From Zancudomyces culisetae (Eukaryota; Kickxellomycota; Harpellomycetes; Harpellales; Legeriomycetaceae): a stretch of DNA of 30,933 nucleotides. The notes below the pieces were generated by a model that was not told the origin of the DNA, did not search any database, and was given only the letters and a program-made list of their open reading frames with translations. The number at the start of each line of letters is the position of its first letter. Positions within the stretch are counted from its first letter, which is position 1. The stretch spans positions 1 to 30,933 of the forward strand of contig LSSK01001254.1 in the NCBI GenBank assembly GCA_001969505.1, given 5' to 3'. Below are positions 17,942 to 27,495 of this stretch, in pieces. A program made the translations under genes and the position numbers.

Positions 17942-19985
17942 TTATAGTTCGTCCTTGTGTGGAGGCAGCTCAGTGTGTTGTGGTTGTTCCTGATATTCTT
18001 GTTCCTGGTTTTCTTGTTCTTGTTCTTGTTCTTGTTCTTGCGGTTGCTGTTCTTGTGGTTGCTGTTCTTGTGGTTGAGAAGGTAGATAAGGACAAGCAAT
18101 TGGAGACAACAAAATGGCATGATACGTACATTTTTCTGGTTCAGTAACCGACATTAGTTTGTTTTCAACACCACACTCAACACTCAGCGACAAAGAACGC
18201 TCTGGACCATTCCAGCAGTGAGTCCCACCTGTGTATTTCAAAACCATTTTACCGCTTTCAGGAACGGAAATATTTCCAAATTCACCCAAGTGCACCCGGC
18301 TTCCTGAAGTTGTTGATGATTGTGTTGCTGAACCCAAAAAGCATATTTCATAATTATATTCGCCAATTGGTTCGTTGGTTGTCACACACTCTCCCTCTAC
18401 TGCAATCAAAATGTTTTCTGGCCCCAATTCAGCCTTCAGTGTCTTTTTTAAGTTTTCAATATCGCTGCTGAGCCGTTTTACCTGATCATTGATAGTTGAA
18501 TGCTCCTTTCGCACATCTTCAAGCTCCTTCAATACCTTGGCTACTGGATCCTCCTCATTTATATCTCCAGCTACGTTTTCGGCTCGCATCTCAAAATCAA
18601 TTTGTCTCATTTCTTCGTCTGCTTTTTGACACTCTTCTTCAAGTTTTTTGTGCTCCTCTGTATGTTTTTGGCTATACTTCTTACTATCCCTGGCCCTATA
18701 TTTTTCTATGAGACTTACATATTCACCTGTTCCTCCTTTGACAACCAGATCGTGATAATTACGGTTATACTCCGCCTCTAACTTTCCAAGAATTTCTGTC
18801 AATTTAACGAAATTTGCTTTTGTCCTTTCTGCGTCGTGTTGCGTGTTTCTTGCCTGTCTAAACACAGCCTCAAAGTCGTCATCCCCAGCTTCCTCTTCCT
18901 CTTGCCCCTGTTCATTGACACTACCATTACTTTCTTTCTTTGCTTCTTTACCCTCCTCCTCTTTCCCGTCCTTATCCTTGTCCTTCTCCTTGTCCTCTTT
19001 ATTTTCTTGCTTTTGTTGGTTCTCATACTCCTCCAATTGCTTCTTGGAATCATAGTTGTACCGCAAAAACTCCTCAAACCCATCAACTGCCGCCTTTACA
19101 GCTTCGTCGTTAAATTCCTTGTTTCTGTTTTGCTCAATATCCCTCATAATTTTCATTAGCTCCATCACCCTCCCCTTTGCCTCTTTTAGCTCCTCATTAC
19201 TATCTCTTCGTAGCTTGACGGCTGCTTTGATATGCCTCTTTGAGAGCTCTAGCTTCCTTACTCGCCCCTTCTCTTTATTTTCTTCAATTATCTTGTTTTC
19301 TACCTTTTCTAACTCCTCCTTCTTCTTTTGATTTTCTTCAAATTTCTTTTCAGCCTCTTGCTTTTCAGCCTCCAATTTTTCTACTTCAATTCCTTTCTCA
19401 ACAATTAATACCTTCGCTTTGTCGACAAGTTGTGCCTTGACTGCACCTCCAACTTTCTCTGTTTCTTGTTTCTGCAACTCCTTCTCCACGTCCCGCTTAG
19501 CAAGCTCTAGACACCTATTCTCACACCGCACGAGCCCACTCCACTCATCGCTACCATCACAACACTCTTCTTCGCAGACTCCGTCGTTAACCTGGCGGGC
19601 ATCTATAAGAGCTGGCTTATATCCCTCATTTCGGCAATAAAATTTACCATTATTACACGCGGACGTTCCAGGCTCATCTGAGCCGTCTTCACAATCGCAA
19701 TAATCGTCGTTCACCCACGCTATTGGTATTTTTTTCTTACCATCAAAGCAGGAGAATTTACCGTCTTTATCTGCCACATACCTTTCAGCATCTAGTGTTT
19801 AAAAACATTTATCAGAAAAATCGTTATGTTCCTATTCATTGGAATAAAACAACTAAAAACACAAATAAAACATTACCTTTTGGATTTGCTCCGCGGATTT
19901 GTTTTATTTCTCCCTCTACTTTTCCTGTGATACTGCCTACTGCAAATACCAATACAAGCGACAAACATGATATTTTGAATCTCAT
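17942..19985 (-). CDS. GTB1: Glucosidase II beta subunit (PRKCSH/GTB1)
   Basis: Glucosidase II trims the two inner glucoses from N-glycans in the ER. The beta subunit retains the catalytic alpha subunit in the ER and reads mannose through its MRH domain. I join exon 1 (19985-19877) and exon 2 (19791-17942) across an 85-base intron; the codon for D37 is split and the product is 652 residues. The start gives a signal peptide (residues 1 to about 20), then RGANPKDAERYVADKDG as in the family. Cys-rich LDLa-like units lie at about 51-80 (YCDCEDGSDEPGT) and 95-121 (CCDGSDEW). A long charged coiled coil spans about 125-490. The MRH domain is at about 505-603, with likely mannose-binding Q527, R568, E587 and Y593. 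A Gln/Glu-rich repeat tail follows. The protein ends in HKDEL, an ER retrieval signal. It is divergent from OST1. Confidence 0.94.
18009..18076 (-). repeat. Hexamer and 15-mer repeats coding a Gln/Glu tail in GTB1
   Basis: The plus strand has successive TTGTTC hexamers (18014-18040), followed by a 15-base unit in two full copies (18042-18056, 18057-18071) plus a partial third. In the GTB1 frame these encode QE dipeptides and PQEQQ-type pentapeptides between the MRH domain and the ER retrieval signal. Confidence 0.75.
19792..19876 (-). other. GTB1 intron (85 bases)
   Basis: The donor is GTAATG, an unusual variant, and the acceptor ends CACTAG. Splicing is needed because the exon 2 frame meets a stop at 19801-19799 and the signal peptide lies upstream. 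The join yields a continuous, family-like protein. The branch site is not obvious; ATAAC near 19830 is a candidate. Confidence 0.85.
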
Positions 19986-20420
19986 CGTAACTACTTTTCC
20001 TTTTGGATTTATTATTAAGCCAAGTGAAAAGTATGTTGTATAAAAAATATATATATAACCTCCTTGAATAGATGCTTACTTTGAGGCTTGAAAAAAAAAT
20101 ACATATATTTAAAGATGTTTAGTGTTTTGCGTTACCCCCCAAATCCCATTTTTACTATTCCCATCATCAAACTCCATTGGCAGGTATGGATCTTATTTTA
20201 TGAGTTACAATTTCAGCCCTTGTTCTTCCATATTTCGTTTTGCTATTGGCTCATATTTGAATAATAATAGCAATAGTAACAGCAACAGCGACAGAAAAAA
20301 AAACATACAACTTTATATCCGCTTATACACTCCACCGACCAAACCCACAGTTGTAGTCAAGGCAAAGCTTAAATTTGTTTAAAGATTTGAGGAGAAATAA
20401 GCAACTAGTAAAAATCCATA
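19986..20420. promoter_or_regulatory. Bidirectional promoter of GTB1 and OST1
   Basis: The 435 bases between the two ATGs serve two ER glycoprotein genes pointing away from each other. TATAAAAAATATATATATA at 20039-20057 lies 54-72 bases before the GTB1 ATG in its direction. Two inverted CCAAT boxes (ATTGG) are at 20176-20180 and 20245-20249. I saw no full ERSE (CCAAT-N9-CCACG) and no clear UPRE. Confidence 0.6.
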
Positions 20421-22045
20421 ATGACCCGCTACCATTCGCTCGTTGTAGCCATCCTTTTGCTTTTATATTCGATACATGCTACACTAATCAACAAAAACAT
20501 TATTCGAGAAGTCGATTTGTCTGACCAAGCCTACACGGAAATCATCAGAATCCTTGTTCTCAACAAGAATGAGGGTATTAGCGACAAATCTTCAGATGAG
20601 CACAAGAAAGATCGAAATAAATCGCCACAGGGCGATAAAGAATACGAATACTACGAATTGTTGATCCCAAAGTCTCTTGAAATGCAGATGGGATCCATCA
20701 AAGCTGCTGAAATCAAAACCAAGACTCCCATGTCTATAAAACGCATAGGAACAATAGCTAAACTCCGAAAGGACAATGAAGGTAATGTTGCTGATGACAT
20801 CAACTCCAAGAATGCCAATGGTTTGTATGTGCTTTACAAGGTTAAGTTTGCTCAGCCCTTGAAACCTGAGGAAAGGATAAGTTTCAAAGTAACAATCTCA
20901 GCAATGCAGAAGCTTCAGGCACTTCCCGCTGAAATCGAATTTGGAGGCTCTGGTTCGTATGTTTACGAACGCGAAGTCCATGTTGTTTCATTGTACGAAA
21001 CTGAGAATCAAAAGACAATTATCAGGTAGGTTTTTACTATGCAAAACTTATTATAATAATATATGCTGGTTCTAACAATAAATCAAATCAAAATAGACTT
21101 CCACAGGGAGACACTGAATCATATAGTTTACAGCCGGAGCCAGTAAATAAGGACGGCAAAACAATAACATATGGCCCATACAAAAACGTGAAGCCCTACT
21201 CAATTTCAACTACAGACTCGCAGGTGGGACCAAATATCCGCGTACATTTTGTTTCGGATTTGCCATATCTTGAAGTCAGAAAGAATACACGTGAAGTAAC
21301 TATTAGCCATTTTACAGGAACTACTCGCATTGTCGACTTTTATGATGTCTACAACAACGGACCAGCATTTAAGGGTGGATTCAGCCGAATAGACTACTAC
21401 AAACTCTTGGATTCCAAAGCACAGCGAACAATTCCGCGTGATTTCAGTATTGGTATCTCAGGAAGTGCCAAAAACATTTTCTACAAAGATGAAGTGGGAA
21501 ATGTCACGTCCTCAAAGATATATGAACCAGGAAGCAGCGGTGGTAGTCCAATGACAAAGGTCTTGGTCTTGTCACCAAGATATCCTCTTGCTGGTGGATG
21601 GCACTATTCATGGAACCACGGGTACGACTCTAACCTGTCATCCAATCTCCGGTTTGACAAGTCAACAGGGCTGTACAATTTCGCTATTCCATTCATCGTT
21701 GGCCTGTCAGAATTGCCCGTTCGTGAATATGAGCTCTCCATAGTTCTTCCTGAGGGTGCCATATTTAGCAACTTTCATATACCATTTGAACTTGAGGAAA
21801 CCAAATTTTCTCAGGTTTACTCCTTCCTAGATTCGGTGGGGAGAACCAAAATCACGTTTAAACTATCCAACGTTGTTTCAGACCACACTGTCCCTATTGT
21901 TTTATCGTACAGGTACCCAACCTATGCTTATCTTATAAAGCCGCTCTCGGTCGCTGCCTTCCTGCTAGTCTTATTCATCTCTAGCATGTTTATCAGCCGT
22001 TTGGATTTATCATTGTCTAAAAGACGTCATCTGAAAACCGAGTAG
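20421..22045 (+). CDS. OST1: Oligosaccharyltransferase subunit OST1 (ribophorin I)
   Basis: This is a non-catalytic subunit of the ER oligosaccharyltransferase that attaches N-glycans to nascent proteins. I join exon 1 (20421-21025) and exon 2 (21097-22045); the junction codon is AG|A and the product is 517 residues. Residues 1 to about 20 are a signal peptide (YHSLVVAILLLLYSIHATL). The lumenal domain shows family-typical stretches: IIREVDLSDQAYTEI, YGPYKNVKPYS, VHFVSDLPYLEV with REVTISH, the PRDFSIGISGS-type region, and the run around PRYPLAGGWHYSWNHGYD. A single membrane segment lies at about 483-503, followed by a short basic cytosolic tail. It is slightly longer than S. cerevisiae Ost1. 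Its 3' end converges on the complex I gene. Confidence 0.94.
21026..21096 (+). other. OST1 intron (71 bases)
   Basis: The donor is GTAGGT, the branch site is probably CTAAC at 21072-21076 (TTCTAACAATA), and the acceptor is AAATAG. Unspliced RNA would terminate at the TAG inside the donor (21027-21029). Joining restores the conserved IIRLPQGD region in frame. Confidence 0.88.
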
Positions 22046-22298
22046 GCCAACAGACTCTTTTTCCTTTGTGTTTATTACTGATATTTTCAATTCACATCTT
22101 TCATTCAATACGCAAAGCCGTAAATAAACATATCTTAAAGACGATGCAATCATATTATTTAGTTTATGATTTATTAAATTAACGTAAAACAGTGCAAGCT
22201 AAAAAAAGAAAGGCTGTGTAACTTCAAACGGGCAAAGAGGTGTTTTATCCATCTTTATCTTTTGTCAAATCGCTTATTTTCCAAAGTGTGCCAGGATT

Positions 22299-23079
22299 TC
22301 AGTCCTTCTTGATCATGGCATTAATGGAATCTTCGAGCTTGTTTACCTAGTTAATTTTTTGTATATGGAAATAAGTTCGTGCCTAGAATATTTGCTTTGA
22401 TGTTAGTTTCAAAGTGTACTTACTGAAAACCCTGCGTTTTCTTTTTCAAGCCCATTGAATGGGTAGTGTCTTGGAATCTACATTATTTTCAAGTTTAAAC
22501 ACGTCATTACTCTGATTGTAAACGTATATTATCCAAATCAACACATAATATATATAATGGTAAGCAAAACAGATAGAGTTGACTTACAGCTACTCTCTCA
22601 GGTTGCATATAGTATGCCCACAAACCTCCGAGTCCCAACAAACCAATCAGTGTCGCCCACTGTTTAAACACAAGCGAGTATGCTGGATGTCTGTACACCG
22701 AATTTGATTGCATGTGCAGCATCTCCTCGTGTTCGTGTACTGGATCTCCAAAATTACGTCGCATTTGCCTATCCCACCAGCCATATGGTGTTCGTTTTTC
22801 AGCCTTAGTTAGGGGTAGATTGGGGTAATAGTTTCCGGTTTGTGGATCTAGATCAACATACCCTTCATCCTTGAATTTCAATTGATGGGTGTCGATTGGG
22901 CCCTTATCTTTATTGTTACTGCTTGTGGTGGAGGAAAAGCCACGTTGAATCGATTGTTGCAAAACCGCCAATCTACCATTCATCCCAGAAACAACTAGTG
23001 CTCTGTAGTTGTGGGTGGTGTTCATGGATTTAGAAATGTTTCCTATGCTTCTGCTTGCGATTCCTAATACCCTGGTCAT
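22299..23079 (-). CDS. NDUFB8: Mitochondrial complex I subunit NDUFB8 (ASHI/NIAM type)
   Basis: This is an accessory subunit of the membrane arm of respiratory complex I. Exon 1 is 23079-22588 (164 codons), exon 2 is 22477-22424 (18 codons) and exon 3 is probably 22346-22299 (15 codons plus TGA), giving about 197 residues. The N-terminus is basic and Ser-rich (targeting sequence, with QRGFSS near residues 45-50). Conserved features are YYPNLPLTKAEKRTPYGWWD (residues 84-103), RRNFGDPVHEHEEMLHM (107-123), one membrane segment at about 139-157, and IPRHYPFNGLEKE across exon 2, matching the PREYPYNGL-type motif of the family. The last exon is the least certain part: reading past the second donor would stop after four more codons, and an earlier acceptor gives a different short tail. 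GDI1 lies upstream on the same strand. Confidence 0.85.
22347..22423 (-). other. NDUFB8 intron 2 (77 bases, acceptor tentative)
   Basis: The donor is GTAAGT, with a CTAAC branch-like site about 20 bases later. Two acceptors are possible: TTCTAG (a 41-base intron) and the further AACTAG used here. The further one gives an amphipathic tail (VNKLEDSINAMIKKD) that looks like real coding sequence. Confidence 0.55.
22478..22587 (-). other. NDUFB8 intron 1 (110 bases)
   Basis: The donor is GTAAGT and the acceptor ends ATGTAG. It is needed to reach the conserved PRHYPFNGL block; unspliced reading gives an unrelated hydrophobic tail. No canonical branch site was seen. Confidence 0.85.
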
Positions 23080-23625
23080 TTTTCCTGAATTTGGAATTGG
23101 TATTTTTCTATTGTTTTTTGTACCTAGATTAAAAGTGAAAAATATTAGATTAATCTAGTGATTGTAATTGCAAATAATAATTTTTTTAAAAAATTCAAAC
23201 TACAACTAAAATATCAGCAATTGTTCAATTCACCCCTCTCTGAAACCCAACCAATTTACCAACTTTTTTTTCCTTTGTCTATATAGTTTTTGTTTTGGCT
23301 GATAAATAAATAAAACAAATACATAAAACAAATTCCCTAAAAGCCCGGGCAAATTTTTTTGAAATTTGGCGTGAACCTTTGGGCAACTTTTCCCCCAGCC
23401 CGGGAGCACTTATGGCCCAACAAACTGTATCTGCATTCGAAACTTCTAGCCAATTTGTTTAAAGAATCGCTTGGGCTTTAGTAACAAAAAAAAGAGCTAG
23501 ACATGACCACACAGGTTGATAAACAAGTAGATCATAAATATTAAATAATAGTCAGGTAAATAAATGACTACGCTATGAAAAGGAAATCAATGTGATAAAT
23601 ATAAAAAAGAAAATAGGTAAAGAGA
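23080..23625. promoter_or_regulatory. GDI1 3' flank and NDUFB8 promoter
   Basis: This is a spacer of 546 bases between two genes on the minus strand. It has two GC-rich palindromic elements, GCCCGGGC at 23343-23350 and GCCCGGGA at 23398-23405, which stand out in AT-rich DNA and lie 264-326 bases upstream of the NDUFB8 ATG. Confidence 0.45.
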
Positions 23626-25260
23626 TCATTGGATCGAAGCTTCGAAAGCAGCCTGTTCTTCATCTATTGTAGGTCTCTTTTTGATAACCAACTCATCTCC
23701 CGTAATACGATGGTAAATGTCCTTGATATCTTCGTAAACAGTGACAAAATGTGAAGTTGCATCGTAGCTCTTACTGATAAATGCCTGTGAGTGGGTTCCG
23801 TCATCAACAGGCTCATAGATATCCGATACGTAGTCAAATCGCTCCTTAATAGGACCCAAATAGCTGATTGCCGCTGCAACTTCGCTATGAGGATCGTCGG
23901 TTTCAACAACAGTAGAAATTGAAGCCAGCCAGAAGCCCTTTGGAACCACATGGTGGGATGCAGACACGCTAGTAATGTAGATATCATGCTTTCTCTTTGC
24001 TTGGTTTTGTGGAATAATAATCTGAGTAGAGTCGGCGTTGTCAGAGTTGGGGATTGGGTGATCAAGTAGACAGATTGTTCTTATAACTTGCCCAGTTTTC
24101 TTAACCTTTTCTTTGAAGTATGATGGGTCACCAATCACCAGCTTAGCCTTGGCAACCTGCTCACCAGATTTAACACCAGTCACTTTGCCGTCTTCGCCAT
24201 AAATCACTTCATCTATAGGTGTACCCAGCATATAAGTACCACCATAGATCGCACTTAATCGGGCAAACCCTTGAGGAAGTTCTCCTAGACCATAAAGCGG
24301 ATAAATGTATGGACTCGAACCATATCTCGCTACGGATGACACATAGAGCACGATTTTCTCGAAAGTCTCATTCGCTGGCCTATCCTTGTAGTCTTCATTC
24401 AAATGCAACGCCATGGCGTGCCCAATAAACTCCTGGGATGATGCATCGAGTCCAAAATGTGCAAAAATCTCGCTCATGGGCTGCTTCTCCAAGTTTAATC
24501 CTTGGTGTGTTGAAACATCATCCTTTTTCCACTTGCTAACAAACTCCAAAAACTTTTTCACTTTGAATTTTTCAAAGAAGCCTAGCAATGGACTAGATCC
24601 TGCCTCGGTAACAGTAGCTGGCACCTTCTTGATCTTCCCATCTCTACATACCATTGAGCGTGAAATGAGCTTAAACTCGATGTATCTGGTAACATCGGTG
24701 TATACAAGCACCTTCACCAGCTCCTCATTTGCCATCATAAACTTGGGTATCAAGTCAATGTTGTAATCCCTATCCCTTCCAAAAGATTCTGGAAACTCTT
24801 CCACTCCTTTGAACTTTTTGTAGAGCTATTTATAAACGGTTGAGCGCACATTTAGTATGATTTATCGAAAAATTAATACTCAGCAGAATAAAAAATGATG
24901 CTGTTCTACAAATAAAACGTCACTAGAACATACCTGAGACAAATTAAGACTGGCACATTCTCCCCCATAATAGTCATTCCTATCAATGTGGAGCACCTTT
25001 TTGCCCTCAACTGAAAGTATTCCAGATAAAACACATTCCGTTAGTCCTGTACCCAACACTATGACATCGTATTCTTCATCCTATTTTCGTTTACACAGTA
25101 ATTTAGTAGCTTAGAGGGTATTGTTTTAAAATCATAATGGCCATACATTTACATTTATCTAAAAGTAAAATCAAATACAAAAAACCAGTCTAATTCTCTC
25201 AGTGTCGTCCCCCCCCCTCCCCTCTAATCTAGCTGTTATAACATTTTTTATACATACCAT
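23626..25260 (-). CDS. GDI1: Rab GDP-dissociation inhibitor GDI1
   Basis: GDI extracts prenylated GDP-bound Rab GTPases from membranes and recycles them through the cytosol. Exon 1 is the ATG alone (25260-25258), exon 2 is 25080-24934 (49 codons) and exon 3 is 24825-23626 (399 codons plus TGA), for 449 residues against 451 in S. cerevisiae. The N-terminus starts [17 protein letters not shown], then [19 protein letters not shown], and exon 3 opens [20 protein letters not shown]: the FAD-like fold and Rab-binding platform of the family. The effector-like loop [22 protein letters not shown] has NE where NG is usual. [29 protein letters not shown] and the GGTYML stretch are intact. All introns are phase 0. 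Confidence 0.95.
24826..24933 (-). other. GDI1 intron 2 (108 bases)
   Basis: The donor is GTATGT, the branch is probably TACTAAA about 27 bases before the acceptor, and the acceptor is AAATAG. It joins NLSQ to LYKKF exactly as in other GDI proteins. Confidence 0.92.
25081..25257 (-). other. GDI1 intron 1, directly after the start codon (177 bases)
   Basis: The donor GTATGT starts at the base after ATG, the branch is probably TACTAAA about 35 bases before the acceptor, and the acceptor is AAATAG. Unspliced reading stops within about 20 codons. The sense strand carries a long G run (G4, A, G10) near 25210-25222. Confidence 0.88.
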
Positions 25261-27495
25261 TTTATCGGCACTTGCTGTTTTTCTCTTCTATTTTTGTTTC
25301 GTATATCTTATGTTCAACTTTTGGTTTTGCTTTACAAAAAGGCTAATTTACCTCAATTTATCGCATTGCAGCTTTTAATTAGCGCGCATTTATTTCGTGG
25401 AGTTTGAGCTACAGGTGAACAATAGCCCAATCCTGCAAATTTAAACAAAAATCATTCGCTATCTTGAATTTGTTTGCACCCAATTAAAAACAAAGCCGAA
25501 ACAAATTTGTTTTTACTATTCTAGAGCTTGTCCACCTCATAAAACCAAAAACACCAAGTTCAGTGTTAGCAGAGGCAATAAAAGAAGCAAGCTATATATT
25601 TTTGAGCTGCTCATTCAGATATCACTGTCTCTTAGGTGTGAAAACAACCCCCATGGTGGTATTCTCATCATTTTTGGTCATGTGAATGCAAAAAAAAAAC
25701 ATCACACCCCCCCACCACACGGGTATTAACATACGGACATTTATCTCGCAGTTAAACTACTCAAAAAAAAATTAAAAAAAGCAATTTTATATGCTACTCA
25801 CCCAGGTCTGTTAGTAAGGATATTTAATTTGCAACTGGTGTACTTGTGCAAAAAGTAGCGCGTTTAACTATCACTTGGAAATAAACATGTTTCAGTTTAC
25901 TAATAAAAAATAATAATACCAGGGCAATTGTATCATATTGCTAATCCAAATGTTTATATATCTGCAGATCTGCATATCCGTTTATCAGCATACCTGTGCA
26001 TTTTTATCCAGTGTGATAGCAGAACGTGAAAATAATGTCAGAAAACACATATTGGTCTTTTTGGCTTCAAGTTTGTGTACCAATGTTTATGATGAAACTA
26101 GTCACGTTTTACTAAAACTATTTCACTTGATTCTGCTCACGCTTTTTGCGCCTTAGGTTCTATAATCTGGTCTTGTCTCACGTTTAATCAGCTACACATC
26201 ATTACTCCGAATGCAGTTTATAAATTCTCCAGGTTGGCCATGAGTTCCGGCCAGCTAAGATTTTTTTTCAAACTCAGACGAGTATTTACACTTAACATGA
26301 GCTGTAATTTAAAAGATATACAATTCTTTTTATCCTACTTTTAATACGGGGCGAGAGGCTCTGAAACAGTACAAAAAATAAACAAATAAATAATCGCAAT
26401 CCTTCCCGGTGGCATATGTCTTTCTGGATACTATGTTTATCTGTTCATTTCACTATGAATATTTTGCTCTTTTAGCAAAATCTTTGTTAGGTTATTACAC
26501 CCGGAAATAATATACTCGAAGAATCGCTTTCTTTGAAAGCTCGCGGCTCAAGTAATGGTAATAATTACGTTTTCAGGTAATTATTTGTAAACAAGCGCAA
26601 TTTCTTTCAACATGGGCCAACAAGAAACTGTATCTATGTTTTTTTTTGTTATTTTTGTTTTGATAATTTTTTTCAAATAAATTAATTAATTATAAACAAA
26701 GAAAATTTTTTTAGGACAACTTCATCAACCGGGAGCAGCAAATCGCCCACAAGCAACAGCAAACACTTGTGAATTTACATCTATTTCCTCTCTCCTTGAA
26801 CCAGTGTAATACCACAAGTCGTCCAATTTTTTACAACTGTTTGTTTTTTTAGTGCATCCTCGCAAGACCTAAAACACCCAAAGGAGAATCCATATGTTTA
26901 TCAATACGACTATTTTCTAGAAATCTCGGCATTATTGACAGAAACTATAAAAAAAAACATTATAAGTATGGCAGGCTTCCTAAGTACACAAAGACAGAGG
27001 ATTTACGTTTTCTTCGTTTAATCTAATTATCTTGGCTAAATCAAGATTTTATATGTTTTCCTTCTTAAATGTACTTTAAGCGAAAACACCAAACTTTTTA
27101 ATATATTTTTTAGCTTGTCCTACTTTCTTTTGGAACAAAGAGACATAAGAAAAAGAAGCTGAAATCGAAACCGAGGCAGAACGTGCACTATCTATTGTTT
27201 TCTTTGTTGATGCTATAATCTACACCTACCTTAATAAAACCAATCAAAACCTTATTCCAACTCTCACTTTTGGATACTTGCGCAAGTAAAGACACCAACA
27301 CTAACTAAAACCCGAGACCTGGAGTACAATTTGTTTTATCAACAGTCTGAATAGCAACACGGATAACTCATCCATCTATTTAACCACACGTAGACTAGAA
27401 AGATATAAAATAGAGCCAAGGATCACCTCAACTGCTATTTACGCATCATAAGAGTAAAACACTGACCAAATATTCCTCATAAATATAAATACAAA
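25261..27495. other. 2.2 kb divergent intergenic region, no gene recognised
   Basis: This lies between GDI1 and the second PAP2_C gene and contains both promoters. It is AT-rich with scattered homopolymer runs (A9 and C7 near 25690-25720, T-rich 26638-26720). A 72-codon frame at 25938-26156 resembles no known protein. A 20-odd base string near 26612-26636 resembles one in the NDUFB8 promoter. Confidence 0.5.
27404..27411 (+). promoter_or_regulatory. Candidate TATA box of the second PAP2_C gene
   Basis: TATAAAAT lies about 85-92 bases before the ATG at 27496, followed by an A-rich leader without another ATG close to the start. Confidence 0.4.
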
